Shown piece after piece: positions 16,431-25,544 of a DNA stretch of 64,000 bases. Below the pieces are notes generated by a model. That model did not search any database. It saw only the letters and a list, made by a program, of their open reading frames with translations, and was not told the origin of the DNA. A program made the position numbers and the translations under genes. The DNA lies in NCBI GenBank assembly GCA_023387695.1, contig JAEWHT010000025.1, forward strand, positions 1 to 64,000, given 5' to 3'. Numbering within the stretch: position 1 is the first letter of the stretch; every line of letters begins with the position of its first letter. The DNA is from Pseudomonadota bacterium. Its GTDB lineage: Bacteria; Pseudomonadota; Alphaproteobacteria; Rhizobiales; Xanthobacteraceae.

Positions 16431-17861
16431 ATGAATCGCAGTGAGCGCCGGGCCGCAGCCGCGCAATCCCCGAAGAGCGCGCCGCAGAGTCCTGCCGCCA
16501 TTCAGCAAAGTCTGGAGGCTGCGAAGCAGGGCCAGGCGCTGTTTGGCCTCGGCCGCTATGCCGAAGCGCTGGAATGCTTCAATGCATTCGCAAAGCTCAA
16601 TCCCAATGTCGCACCCCTCTATCAAACGCGCGGTCTTTGCCTGCAGCGGCTCGGCCGGCTCGCCGACGCGCAGGCCGACTTCGAGCGCTCCATTGCGCTG
16701 AACTCCGGCGAGGCGGAGACGCACAAGAACCTCGGCACACTGCACTCGCGGCTTGGCCGAATGGAACAGGCCTTTGCGAGCTTCGATCGCGCACTCGCGC
16801 TTCGTCCGAATTTTCCCGCGGCACTCAACGAAAAGGCGCGGGCGCTGTGGAGCGTGCAATTGCTGGACGAGGCCTTCGCGACCTTTCATCGCTCGCTGGC
16901 GATCGACCCCGGCAATGCGGACACGGTCTGGAATCTCGCGCTGCTGCAGATGCTGACCGGAGATTTCGAGCGGGGCTGGCTGGGTCGCGAGGCCCGTTGG
17001 ACGGCACCGTCGCTCGGCCTTGCGCAGCGCGGATTTGCACAAGCATGCTGGCTTGGCGACCGGCCGATCGAGGGCAAGACCATCTTGCTGCATGCCGACG
17101 AGGCGCTCGGCGACTCCATACAGTTTGCGCGCTATGCCCCCATGGTGGCTGCGCTCGGCGCTCAGGTCATCCTGGAGGTCAAACCCGCGGTCAAATCGCT
17201 CCTGGCCGGCGTGAACGGCGTTGCACATTGCATCGACCGGTCGGCAACGCCGTCGCTGGCGTTCGACCTGCATTGTCCCATCGGCAGCTTGCCGCTGGCG
17301 TTCGGGACGCGGCTCGGTACGATCCCGCTTGCGGAGTCGTATCTTCCCGCACCGGCAGCGGTGGAGGTGAAGGCGTGGGACGGACGTCTCAGCCCCCACA
17401 CGCGCCTGCGTGTCGGTCTCGTCTGGTCGGGAGATCCCGGGCACAAGAACGATCACAACCGGTCGATCGCCTTGCGCGCGCTTACACCGCTGCTCGATTG
17501 CGACGCGCAGTTCGTGTCCTTGCAAAAAGGCATTCGCGATGAGGACCGCGCCTTCCTCGGTGAACGCCGTGACATCATCGACCTCACGGAACAGCTGACG
17601 GATTTCAGCGACACGGCAGCACTGGTGTCCTGTCTCGATCTGGTGATCTCGGTCGACACCAGCGTCGTTCACCTGACCGGGGCACTCGGCATTCCCGTCT
17701 GGACGATGCTGCCCTTCAACCCGGATTGGCGCTGGCTGCTCAATCGTGACGACAGCCCATGGTATCGATCGATGCGGTTGTTCAGGCAACGCACGCGCGG
17801 CGACTGGGCGCGCGTCGTGGACGAAGTTCGCAGCGCTCTCCTAGGCTTCCACCCGGTATAA
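16431..17861 (+). CDS. TPR protein with glycosyltransferase-9-like C-terminal domain
   Basis: 476 residues; ATG at 16431 preferred over the adjacent TTG. Residues about 25-190 form at least four tetratricopeptide repeats (for example GQALFGLGRYAEALECF and LGRLADAQADFERSIAL). The C-terminal region has the pattern of heptosyltransferase-like GT-B domains fused to TPRs (VGLVWSGDPGHKNDHNRS, then VISVDTSVVHLTGALGIPV). Family members are cytoplasmic and may glycosylate proteins or lipid intermediates; no substrate can be named. The 3' end overlaps the convergent cyclase gene by 21 bp. Confidence 0.85.
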   Translation: MNRSERRAAAAQSPKSAPQSPAAIQQSLEAAKQGQALFGLGRYAEALECFNAFAKLNPNVAPLYQTRGLCLQRLGRLADAQADFERSIALNSGEAETHKNLGTLHSRLGRMEQAFASFDRALALRPNFPAALNEKARALWSVQLLDEAFATFHRSLAIDPGNADTVWNLALLQMLTGDFERGWLGREARWTAPSLGLAQRGFAQACWLGDRPIEGKTILLHADEALGDSIQFARYAPMVAALGAQVILEVKPAVKSLLAGVNGVAHCIDRSATPSLAFDLHCPIGSLPLAFGTRLGTIPLAESYLPAPAAVEVKAWDGRLSPHTRLRVGLVWSGDPGHKNDHNRSIALRALTPLLDCDAQFVSLQKGIRDEDRAFLGERRDIIDLTEQLTDFSDTAALVSCLDLVISVDTSVVHLTGALGIPVWTMLPFNPDWRWLLNRDDSPWYRSMRLFRQRTRGDWARVVDEVRSALLGFHPV

Positions 17862-18638
17862 GCGCCATCGCGCGGGAACACCCTTGAGCTGGTGGCTGCC
17901 GTGATCCCTGAGGCGAATCTGGGATTGCGCGGCGAGCAGATCCTTCACCGCGCTCGACACCAGGACTTCGCCGGCGCGCGCCTTCGCAGCAACGCGAGTG
18001 CCGATGTGGAAGGCAAGACCAACCATCTCGCCGCCGCTCATCGTGTATTCGCCCGTATGCAGGCCGATCCTGATATCGAGACCGAGCGTGCGCACGGCCT
18101 TCCGGATCGCGGTCGCGCAGTTGATGCCGGCGGCAGGCAGCTTGAAGGTCGCGAGCACGCCATCGCCGGTCGTCACGACTTCCTTGCCGCGCGACGCCTT
18201 CAGTTCCTTGCGAACCGCGGCGTAATAGAGAGCCACCACCTTGGTCCAGCGTGCATCGCCGAGCTTGGCGGCTTTAGCCGTGGAACCGACAATGTCGACG
18301 ATCAGGATCGTGGCAAGCGTCTGCTTGACGTCGGCACTGCCGTTGGCGGATTTGCGCGGGGTCGCGATGGCGCCGCTCAGCGGCTCGTAGTCATGGCTTC
18401 GCCGCCGCGCGATCGCGGATTTGGTGTAGTCCTGCGCGCGCTGCGCGGTGCCGCAACGAACCGTTTTTTCCTGCGGCAGGTGCGTCCAGTAAACCTTGCG
18501 GCTCTTTCCGGCGCCTTGCACCTCGACAGCGCCCCATTTCAGGAACACGGCCGTACCGACCCGCCGCACGCACCATGCCTTTGACGTATATCCGGAGACG
18601 TTCGACTGATGCAGGCCGATGCGAAGAAATTTTGGCAT
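17841..18638 (-). CDS. Class III adenylate/guanylate cyclase with WGR-like N-terminal region
   Basis: 265 residues from ATG at 18638; the longer frame upstream lacks coding character. The C-terminal about 165 residues are a class III nucleotide cyclase domain: metal-binding Asp in ILIVDIVGSTAKA, second Asp in TTGDGVLATF, and IGLHTGEY. The first about 90 residues include FLKWGAVEVQG and end DYTKSAIARRRSHDYEPL, a layout reminiscent of WGR domains, which bind nucleic acid in PARPs; this resemblance is my inference. No membrane segment. It converges on the TPR gene with a 21-bp overlap. Confidence 0.85.
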   Translation of the reverse strand: MPKFLRIGLHQSNVSGYTSKAWCVRRVGTAVFLKWGAVEVQGAGKSRKVYWTHLPQEKTVRCGTAQRAQDYTKSAIARRRSHDYEPLSGAIATPRKSANGSADVKQTLATILIVDIVGSTAKAAKLGDARWTKVVALYYAAVRKELKASRGKEVVTTGDGVLATFKLPAAGINCATAIRKAVRTLGLDIRIGLHTGEYTMSGGEMVGLAFHIGTRVAAKARAGEVLVSSAVKDLLAAQSQIRLRDHGSHQLKGVPARWRLYRVEA

Positions 18639-18736
18639 GACTATCCGGCCGATCGCTGAACCATGTGGCGGAGCGAGAGCGTAGTTGGACGTTCGTATCT
18701 TGGCAACAGCACGCGAAGATTGAACGATATCGTCGT

Positions 18737-19195
18737 CTACGTTCGGACTGCCGCGATGAGGTCGATCTCGACGGGCGCACCGCGCGGAAGTTCGGCAACG
18801 CCGACCGACGTTCGCGTATGCCGGCCCCTGCGGCCGAGATGCGCGACGAGGACTTCCGAGGCGCCGTTCATGACCTGCGACTGTTGCACGAATCCCGGCG
18901 CAGAGGCGACATAGCCGGTGATCCGAAGAATCTGCTCGATGCGATCCAATCCGCCCAGAGATTCGGCGAGTGCGGCCAGGCACAACTCGGCGCAGACAGC
19001 GGCCGCGCGCTGCGCCGCCGCGAGATCGACCTCTGCACCGACCTTGCCCTTGACCACGAGCTCATCGCCACGACGCGGCAATTGCCCGCTGACATAGGCC
19101 ACGCCGCCGTGAACGATGACCGACACATAGTCGCCACCCGGCGCGTTCGTCTTCGGCAAATCGGCGCTCATCGCGGTCTCTTTCAGTGATGTCAT
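18737..19195 (-). CDS. RidA/YjgF family protein
   Basis: 152 residues. The start at 19195 is fixed by ATGA overlap with the stop of the upstream cyclase gene. The family pattern is clear: VIVHGGVAYVSGQLP, then LDRIEQILRITGYVAS and a C-terminal AELPRGAPVEIDLIAAV. RidA proteins deaminate reactive enamine/imine intermediates; the pocket arginine and glutamate region (PRGAPVEID) is present. Tight coupling to a nucleotide cyclase gene is unusual and suggests shared expression. About 100 bp separate its stop from the start of the next gene on the minus strand. Confidence 0.9.
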   Translation of the reverse strand: MTSLKETAMSADLPKTNAPGGDYVSVIVHGGVAYVSGQLPRRGDELVVKGKVGAEVDLAAAQRAAAVCAELCLAALAESLGGLDRIEQILRITGYVASAPGFVQQSQVMNGASEVLVAHLGRRGRHTRTSVGVAELPRGAPVEIDLIAAVRT

Positions 19196-20409
19196 CCGTG
19201 GAACGCAAACAGCTCGATCGGTTCGCTGAAGCCGCGCACGGCGTGCTGGCCGACATGCTCGAGCTTGAACTCCCGGTCCACCAGCTCGGCAAAATCGCGC
19301 GACAGTAGCACCGGCTTGCCGACCTGCTTGGTGAGTGCCTCAAGCCGGGAAGCCATGTTGACGGCGGGACCGATCACGGTGAAGTCGAGACGGCTGGTCG
19401 AGCCGATATTGCCATACATGACATCGCCGACATGGACGCCGATGCCGTAGTTCAGCGGCGCACGGCCTGTGCCCTTGTTGCGCTCGTTCAGCACCGCCAT
19501 GGCCTGGCGAGCCTCGGTGACGGCACGCAAGAGATTGGCGCAGGCGTCGGCCTGGCTCAGCGGGAAGATTGCTAGCAGGCCGTCGCCGATGAATTTCAGG
19601 ATCTCGCCGCCATGCCGGGCGATCGGGTCGGACATCGCGTCAAAATAATCGTTGAGAAGATCGATGACGTCGTCACGCGGCCAGTTGTCGGAGATTTTTG
19701 TGAAATCGCGCAAGTCGCAGATCATGATCGCGGCGCGCACGGTCGTTCCGGTGCCGCGCCGGGTTGCGCCGGCGAGGATCAGCTCGCCCGCGTGCGAGCC
19801 GACATAGGTCTCCAGCAGGGTTCGCGCCAGGCGGTTCTTGATCCGGATCTCGCTGACGAGCGCGAGCACCGGCAGCAATTTCTTCAGCGCGGCGATATGC
19901 GCGTCATCGAAGCCGCCGGGACGATCCGTCGAGAAAGTGACGAGATGGCGCTTGCCGAGGGTGTGGTAGAGCGGCCAGGCCACATAGTCGGTGAGGCCCT
20001 TCGCCCGCATCTCGTCATAGAGTGCATGCTTGCGGCCGAGCGCGGGATCCTGTTCCAAATTCTCGCGGACCTCGGTGGCGCCATCCTGCATTTCGTTGGC
20101 CGGACTGCCGATGAATTCGGAGCGTTCCCTGACGTCGAAGTCGACCCGCGCGATCTCCGCCTCGTGCATGCCGTCGGCCCACATGAAACGGGCTCCCAGC
20201 CATTGCGGATGCTGGATCAGGAGGTGCAGCGTCGACCGCTTGAGCGGGATTCCAACCTGCTGGATGCGGATGCACATCTCGGCAAAAATATTGTCGATGA
20301 AGCGCTCGTTATATGTGCCGTTGGTCAGCCACTCCACGACTCCATCGGACAGTGCGGGGGCATTGTTGGCTGGCGCGTTCATATCCTGGCTTTCGGCGAC
20401 GGTCTGCAT
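19192..20409 (-). CDS. Adenylate/guanylate cyclase with N-terminal sensory-type region
   Basis: 405 residues from ATG at 20409 (alternatives at 20382 or further upstream). The N-terminal about 200 residues form a soluble region found ahead of many rhizobial cyclase domains (RIQQVGIPLKRSTLHLLIQHP). The C-terminal class III cyclase domain has metal Asp in MICDLRDFTKIS and FIGDGLLAIF, and the cyclase motif VIGPAVNMASRLEAL. It has no membrane segments and should be cytoplasmic. It is followed directly by RidA with an ATGA overlap. Two cyclases in close proximity (this and 17841-18638) may be functionally linked or just reflect the genus's abundance of these genes. Confidence 0.9.
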   Translation of the reverse strand: MQTVAESQDMNAPANNAPALSDGVVEWLTNGTYNERFIDNIFAEMCIRIQQVGIPLKRSTLHLLIQHPQWLGARFMWADGMHEAEIARVDFDVRERSEFIGSPANEMQDGATEVRENLEQDPALGRKHALYDEMRAKGLTDYVAWPLYHTLGKRHLVTFSTDRPGGFDDAHIAALKKLLPVLALVSEIRIKNRLARTLLETYVGSHAGELILAGATRRGTGTTVRAAIMICDLRDFTKISDNWPRDDVIDLLNDYFDAMSDPIARHGGEILKFIGDGLLAIFPLSQADACANLLRAVTEARQAMAVLNERNKGTGRAPLNYGIGVHVGDVMYGNIGSTSRLDFTVIGPAVNMASRLEALTKQVGKPVLLSRDFAELVDREFKLEHVGQHAVRGFSEPIELFAFHG

Positions 20410-20483
20410 CGAGGCAGATATCGTGTTCCGACGCCGCCGCGTCAACCTAGCCATTTGCACGGATTGTGCGCATTTGCCACCGT

Positions 20484-21068
20484 CTAGCCGACGAGCCGGA
20501 TCGACCCCAGCACGGCCATCCCCACGACGAGCGCCAGCGTCGACGCCTGGGTCAGTTCGACCTTCAACGTGTTTTCGTGCGAAATCGAAAAATCCTGGCC
20601 GTCGAGACGGACGCCGCAATCGCCCTTCGCCGCATAGAGCAAATGAGTTCCGGCGGGCAATGACCGCTCGCCGGGCTCCCTGAGCGCCACCATCTCGATC
20701 TCCGTCGCGCCGCGGCGCGCCATCAGATTGACGACCTCGACCGGACCGGCTTCGAGCTCGGTGACAATCTCCATCTCGCCGGTGAAGCGCACGGTGGTGA
20801 ACGGCTCACGCTCGTCGAACTCCCTCTCCGGGGTTTTGAGCACGAGCCCTCGTCCGCCGATCACCATCTGCAGCCGGTCGATGCCGGCCATATGCGAGAA
20901 CGGCCCGGGCGCCACGATCGGCGTGGACGCGAAGCGCCACAACAGGCTGTCCCAATCCTTGACCGTCGTACCAGGACGATGCGCGTCCGCGATGTCGGTA
21001 AAGACACCGCCACCGTTCTTCCAGGGCGCGCGGGTGTAGTCTTCGGATTTGAGCAGCGTGGTTTTCAT
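20484..21068 (-). CDS. hutD: HutD/Ves family cupin-like protein
   Basis: 194 residues from ATG at 21068. HutD-family signatures are the start LLKSEDYTRAPWKNGGG and SLLWRFASTPIVAPGPFS, and a bicupin beta pattern through to the C terminus. In pseudomonads HutD is encoded with histidine-utilisation genes and is thought to limit the pathway; no hut genes are present here, so the family call is firm and the role is not. It sits between a cyclase gene and an orphan binding-protein gene on the same strand. Confidence 0.88.
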   Translation of the reverse strand: MKTTLLKSEDYTRAPWKNGGGVFTDIADAHRPGTTVKDWDSLLWRFASTPIVAPGPFSHMAGIDRLQMVIGGRGLVLKTPEREFDEREPFTTVRFTGEMEIVTELEAGPVEVVNLMARRGATEIEMVALREPGERSLPAGTHLLYAAKGDCGVRLDGQDFSISHENTLKVELTQASTLALVVGMAVLGSIRLVG

Positions 21069-21155
21069 GAGTCGCAAGCATCCGGTCGAGGATTACCCGC
21101 GCATCATTAGCCGTCTCATGCCTTGCCGTCGAGATGCAGCTTCACGATCCCATCA

Positions 21156-22310
21156 TCACTCGCCCTTGCCGCCGTTCAGCTTCGGCAGGGTCTCGACGAT
21201 CTTCTGCTTGCCGTCGACGATCTCGGCGAGAAAGCTGGCGCGATCGATGTCGCCGTTCTTGTCCCAGCTTGCTTCCATCAGCATGCCCGGCGCCTTGTCA
21301 GGCGTCAGCGTCAGGCCTTTCATCGCCGCGCCAAAGGCCTTGCTGTCGAATTTGCCGAGCTTTTCGGTGACGTATTTGACGAGATAGACCGCAGTGTAGC
21401 CCTTGATGCCGTTGTGATCGGGTAGATATTTGAAGCGCTCGGAAAATTTCTTCGCGAATTCCTGGATGGCCGGCACCGGAGCATCAGCGGAAAGACCAAC
21501 ATGACCGCGCACGCCGTTGGCGGCCGGACCGGCGAGCTCGACCACCTTCTGGCTGAGCAGCGTGGTCTCGCCGAACAGCGGCGTCGAGAGACCCTGCCGC
21601 TTCGCCTCGATCAGGAAGCGGGCGCTCTCTTCCTCATTGGTGTAAATGAAGGCGGCATCGGCCTTGGCGCTCTTCAGTTTGATCACGTCCGAGCCGAAAT
21701 CGACCTGGCCTTGCTCGGTAGAGACATCGGCTACGATCTCGATGTTGCGCGACTTCATCTCCTTGACGAAATTGTCGTGACCGCCCTTGCCGAAATCATT
21801 GTTGACCCAGAGCACCGCAACGCTCTTCACCTTGAGCTTGTCGTGCAAATAGTTGGCGATCTTCGGCATCGAGAATTGCTGGCCGAAGGCAGTGCGGAAC
21901 ACCCAGGGGTTACCCTGCGTGGTGATGTCGGCGGCTTCCGCGCCGACGATCTGCGGGATTTCGGCCTGTTGCGTCAGCGCCATGTTGACCTTGACCGAGC
22001 CGGAATAGATCGGCCCGAGCACGACATAGGGATCCTTGTCCAGAACCTTCTGCACCTGCGCGCGCGAGATGCCGGGATTGCTCTGGGTGTCCAGATGTTC
22101 GGTCTGGATCTTGCGGCCCAAAATGCCGCCGGCGGCGTTGATCTCGTCGACCGCGAGTGCGACGCCATCGCGCCAATTGGTGCCCGAGACCGCGCCGGGA
22201 CCGGAGAGCTCGATGACATCTGGAATGTAGACGGTGCTCTGCGCTTGGGCCACGCCTACGTTGAGCGACGCCGCCAAGGCGATGGCGAGCGGTCCTGCAA
22301 GATGCCTCAT
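21156..22310 (-). CDS. Branched-chain-amino-acid-type ABC substrate-binding protein
   Basis: 384 residues with a Sec signal (MRHLAGPLAIALAASLNVGVA) and a type I periplasmic fold: VIELSGPGAVSGTNWRDGV, AVDEINAAGGILGRKI, and VAVLWVNNDFGKGGHD. The start follows GGGGAGG. No permease or ATPase genes are nearby; such orphan receptors share transporters in rhizobia. It is the downstream member of a group with an amidohydrolase and a shikimate-dehydrogenase-like gene, so an aromatic or hydroxylated carboxylic acid is a reasonable guess for the ligand, not shown by sequence. Confidence 0.92.
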   Translation of the reverse strand: MRHLAGPLAIALAASLNVGVAQAQSTVYIPDVIELSGPGAVSGTNWRDGVALAVDEINAAGGILGRKIQTEHLDTQSNPGISRAQVQKVLDKDPYVVLGPIYSGSVKVNMALTQQAEIPQIVGAEAADITTQGNPWVFRTAFGQQFSMPKIANYLHDKLKVKSVAVLWVNNDFGKGGHDNFVKEMKSRNIEIVADVSTEQGQVDFGSDVIKLKSAKADAAFIYTNEEESARFLIEAKRQGLSTPLFGETTLLSQKVVELAGPAANGVRGHVGLSADAPVPAIQEFAKKFSERFKYLPDHNGIKGYTAVYLVKYVTEKLGKFDSKAFGAAMKGLTLTPDKAPGMLMEASWDKNGDIDRASFLAEIVDGKQKIVETLPKLNGGKGE

Positions 22311-22334
22311 GATATCCTCCCCTTCGTTTTGCTT

Positions 22335-23168
22335 TTATGATCCGTCGAAGCCCAGCAGTTTCGCCGGCGTTCGCCACAACAGGCGATGCTGATCGCCCGG
22401 ATCCGGAAACAGCTTTGGCAGCACTGCGAGCAGCGGGCCGTAATCGAGCCGTTCCGCGGCGCGCAGGAACGGATAGTCCGATCCCCAGACGCAGCGATCG
22501 AGCGTGAAGGCCTCGACCAACGCGGCGATGAACGGCCAGGTGTCCTCATACGGATGCGGCTGTTGCGAGAATTTGTAATAGCCGGAGAGTTTGATGTGCG
22601 CGTCGCGCTCGCGGCCGATCGCAAGCAGCGCCTGAAAGGCCTTGCCCTTGATCCCCTGCCCGACCGACGGCCGGCCGCAATGGTCGAACACCAGGAGGAC
22701 CTGCGATTTGTCGATCAGCGGCAGCAAGTCGAGCAGCTGATCGTTCTCGACCTGGATCTGGAGGAATAAGCCGAGGCTCGTCAGCTTCTCCAGCAGCGGC
22801 GCTGTCTTGATATAATAATCTGCACCGTGGAACGGCACGTTGAAGGCGACGCCGATCACGCCGGCGGCCTTCAGACGCTCGAGCTCGCGGATGTCGACGT
22901 CGTTCTCCACAACGGCGACACCCCTGAAGCGACCGCCGCCCTGCCTCAGTGTGTCGAGCAGGATGCTGCTGTCGCTGCCATAGCCGGTGTTGGTGGCAAC
23001 GACGAGCGCATGCTTCACGTCGAACGCGTCGAACACGCGGATCAGCTGCGCGACTGGCGCGATCTCCTGCCCGCTCGGCCGGTACGGCGTATCGGCGCCA
23101 TAGGGAAATCGGACGGGATCGATCGCGTGGATGTGGCAGTCGATCTTGGGGCCCGCCGGCAATGTCAT
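22335..23168 (-). CDS. Amidohydrolase family 2 (PDC hydrolase/LigI-like)
   Basis: 277 residues. Metal/active-site motifs of the amidohydrolase-2 group are seen: KIDCHIHAID at the N terminus, LVFDHCGRPS near residue 165 and VWGSDYPF near residue 240. Relatives hydrolyse lactones of aromatic ring-cleavage products (2-pyrone-4,6-dicarboxylate) or decarboxylate acids. It lies 24 bp upstream of the binding-protein gene and 22 bp downstream of the AroE-like gene, consistent with a catabolic operon. Confidence 0.88.
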   Translation of the reverse strand: MTLPAGPKIDCHIHAIDPVRFPYGADTPYRPSGQEIAPVAQLIRVFDAFDVKHALVVATNTGYGSDSSILLDTLRQGGGRFRGVAVVENDVDIRELERLKAAGVIGVAFNVPFHGADYYIKTAPLLEKLTSLGLFLQIQVENDQLLDLLPLIDKSQVLLVFDHCGRPSVGQGIKGKAFQALLAIGRERDAHIKLSGYYKFSQQPHPYEDTWPFIAALVEAFTLDRCVWGSDYPFLRAAERLDYGPLLAVLPKLFPDPGDQHRLLWRTPAKLLGFDGS

Positions 23169-23190
23169 GGCGAAATGCTCCCGGCGCGGT

Positions 23191-24033
23191 TCAGAACGTG
23201 GCTTCGATGGCCTTGATCAGTTCGGGTGTCACGTCAGGCATCACACCGAACCAGGCCTTGAAGGCGAGCCGCGCCTGGTTGAGCAGCAGGCCGAGGCCAT
23301 TCACGGTGACGCAGCCGCGCGCGCGGGCATCAGCCAGGAACGGCGTCTCCAGCGGCGTGTAGATGAGATCAGCAGCGAGCGTCGTGGGCTTCAATCGCGA
23401 GAGGTCAATTTCGAGCGCGCTCTTGCCGACCATGCCGCGATCGGTGCAGTTGACGAGCAGCGCGACATCGCCAAGGGCTGCGGCGCGATCATCCCATGCG
23501 ACGGTACTGACAGCGGAACCAAATTCCTTCGCAATCGCCTGCGCCTTCTCGGCCGTGCGATTGGCGATGCGAATTTCACTTGCGCCGTTCTCGAGCAGCG
23601 CCACGACAACCGCGCGCGAGGCGCCGCCGGCGCCCAGCAGCAGGATTGGACCCGCATCGCCGCGCCAGCCGGACTTGGCATCGCGCAGGCTTTGCACAAA
23701 GCCGTTGCCGTCATTGTTGAAGCCGGACAGCGTGCCGTCCTGTTCGACCACGATGGTGTTGACGGCGCCGATGCGCTTGGCGGTCTCGTTGACGCGGTCG
23801 AGCATCGCCATCGCCGTCTGCTTGTGCGGCATGGTAACGTTGCAGCCGCGGAATCCGAGCGCGATCAGCCCGTCCAGTGCATCCTCAAGCCGCTCCGGCT
23901 TCACGGCGAGCGGCACATAGGAACCGCGGATGCCATGCGCCTTCAGCCAGTAATTGTGAATGACAGGCGAGCGCGAATGCGCGACCGGCATGCCGATGAT
24001 CCCCGCCAGCCCAAACCCATCCGCCTGCGACAT
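23191..24033 (-). CDS. aroE: Shikimate/quinate dehydrogenase (AroE family)
   Basis: 280 residues. Substrate-binding SRSP in AHSRSPVIHNYW, catalytic Lys in NVTMPHKQ, Asp in FNNDGNGF, and a nucleotide-binding LLLGAGGASRAV motif are all present, so the enzyme should reduce dehydroshikimate or oxidise shikimate/quinate. In Rhizobiales the housekeeping aroE sits with coaE and maf; here neighbours are an amidohydrolase and a transport receptor, so this is probably a catabolic paralogue. Upstream lies a run of nine C on the plus strand (24151-24159). Confidence 0.85.
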   Translation of the reverse strand: MSQADGFGLAGIIGMPVAHSRSPVIHNYWLKAHGIRGSYVPLAVKPERLEDALDGLIALGFRGCNVTMPHKQTAMAMLDRVNETAKRIGAVNTIVVEQDGTLSGFNNDGNGFVQSLRDAKSGWRGDAGPILLLGAGGASRAVVVALLENGASEIRIANRTAEKAQAIAKEFGSAVSTVAWDDRAAALGDVALLVNCTDRGMVGKSALEIDLSRLKPTTLAADLIYTPLETPFLADARARGCVTVNGLGLLLNQARLAFKAWFGVMPDVTPELIKAIEATF

Positions 24034-24161
24034 GCCGCGCTTCCCGTCCCTGATAACGCCATTCGGCGCCCGACCATGTTATTTGGTCAATTGTACAAGA
24101 TGATTAGAGGGAATGGCTAGGCGGCGCAATGCGAATTTGGGGAGCCTGCGCCCCCCCCCGC

Positions 24162-24713
24162 CTACTTCCTGTTGCCGTCAAAGACCTTCATCCCGGCCGC
24201 AGGATCGAGATCGGTTTCGGTAGCTTCGGTGACGCGCGCCATCATCATGTAGAAGCCGAGCGCGACGATGGATTCGACGATCTCCTGGGCGCTGAAATGC
24301 GTTCGCGCGGCAGCGAAGACCGCTTCGGGAACGCGGACATTCTCGACCACTTCGCGGCCGAACTTCAGCAACGCGCGTTCGGCGTCGCTGAACGCGGCGG
24401 CATCGTAGTCACTGCGCTCGACCGCATCGACCTGGGCTTGCGTGCAGCCGACGCCAAGCGCGATCGGGACATGCTGGCGCCACTCATAAGCGCCGCCTTC
24501 TAACTGCGCAGCCTGCAGGATCAGAAGCTCGCGGTTGACCGCACTCAGCTTCTGCTTGTGCAGGATCGAATTGCCGAGCCGCATCGCCGGGATCATGTTG
24601 GCCTCGGCATGGGCCATCATGCGGAAGATGTTGAGCTTGACCGGCATGCGGTCGAACGAGGTGCGGATATCGCCGCTCGTCGTCTCCGGATCGATCAGGG
24701 GCAGCCTGGCCAC
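24162..24713 (-). CDS. Carboxymuconolactone decarboxylase (CMD) family protein
   Basis: 183 residues from the GTG at 24713, chosen because AAAGGAGAG precedes it. The helical CMD/AhpD-like pattern is clear (LSAVNRELLILQAAQLEGGAYEW and ALLKFGREVVENV). The redox CxxC of AhpD peroxidases is absent, so it is more like decarboxylase or carbonate-binding members with the EWRQH motif. It is divergent from the VOC gene at 24893; the 179-bp space between is the likely divergent promoter. Confidence 0.88.
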   Translation of the reverse strand: MARLPLIDPETTSGDIRTSFDRMPVKLNIFRMMAHAEANMIPAMRLGNSILHKQKLSAVNRELLILQAAQLEGGAYEWRQHVPIALGVGCTQAQVDAVERSDYDAAAFSDAERALLKFGREVVENVRVPEAVFAAARTHFSAQEIVESIVALGFYMMMARVTEATETDLDPAAGMKVFDGNRK

Positions 24714-24892
24714 GGTACTCTCCTTTGCTTTTTCTCTTCTTGTTGTTACCGCTATCTGCCGCAATCAGCGACAATTTGTTCCCGGCGACGTGCCGCGCGA
24801 TATCAATGCGCGCAGCATCGCGGCCTGGAAACAGGTTGCCAAGGATGCCGGGATCGAGGTCCAATGAAAAGAACGATAACGGGAGCGCGGGC

Positions 24893-25432
24893 ATGAGCCG
24901 CATCTTCGGCGCAGTGCGCCAGAACGGATATGTGGTGCGGGATATCCAGGCCGCGATGACGCACTGGATCGAGGTGATGGGCGTCGGCCCCTGGTACTAC
25001 ATGGACAGCGTCAAGACCGACTGGTTTCGTCATCGCGGCCAGGATTCCGCGGTCGAGATGAGCATTGCGCTTGCGAACTCAGGCGATCTCCAGATCGAGC
25101 TGATCCAGCAGCGCAACGACGCGCCTTCGCTGTACAAGGAGTTTCTGGACGCCGGCCATGAAGGCCTGCAGCACATGTCCTACTGGAGCCACGACTACCA
25201 AACGCTCTACGACAAGGCGATCGGGCTCGGTTACAAGGTCGGCCACGAAGGCCAGATCGGCGGTGACAAGGGCCGCTTTGCCTATTTCGACACGCAGACC
25301 CATCCGGGCACGATCATCGAAATCTCCGACATCAGCGGCACCAAGGGGCCGTTCTTCGAAAAGGTGCGGCAAGCGGCTTTGAGCTGGGACGGCACGCGGC
25401 CGATCCGCGAGGTCGGTGGCGCGAAGTCGTAG
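24893..25432 (+). CDS. VOC (glyoxalase-fold) superfamily protein
   Basis: 179 residues with the paired beta-alpha-beta-beta-beta modules of the vicinal oxygen chelate fold. It starts MSRIFGAVRQNGYVVRDIQAA, with a central EGLQHMSYW segment and a metal-type HPGTIIEISD near the end. The likely activities are isomerase or dioxygenase-type on a small acid or CoA thioester. Divergent from a CMD-family gene; the two may act on the same aromatic or lactone degradation product. Confidence 0.85.
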   Translation: MSRIFGAVRQNGYVVRDIQAAMTHWIEVMGVGPWYYMDSVKTDWFRHRGQDSAVEMSIALANSGDLQIELIQQRNDAPSLYKEFLDAGHEGLQHMSYWSHDYQTLYDKAIGLGYKVGHEGQIGGDKGRFAYFDTQTHPGTIIEISDISGTKGPFFEKVRQAALSWDGTRPIREVGGAKS

Positions 25433-25544
25433 TTCCGCGACCGCCGCGACGAGGAGAAGCGCCGGCCAGTACCAAATAGAATTTGTATTGCGGCCCCGGT
25501 CGGATATTGTTTCCGACATTGAATATCCCGGCTCGGGGGCCGTG

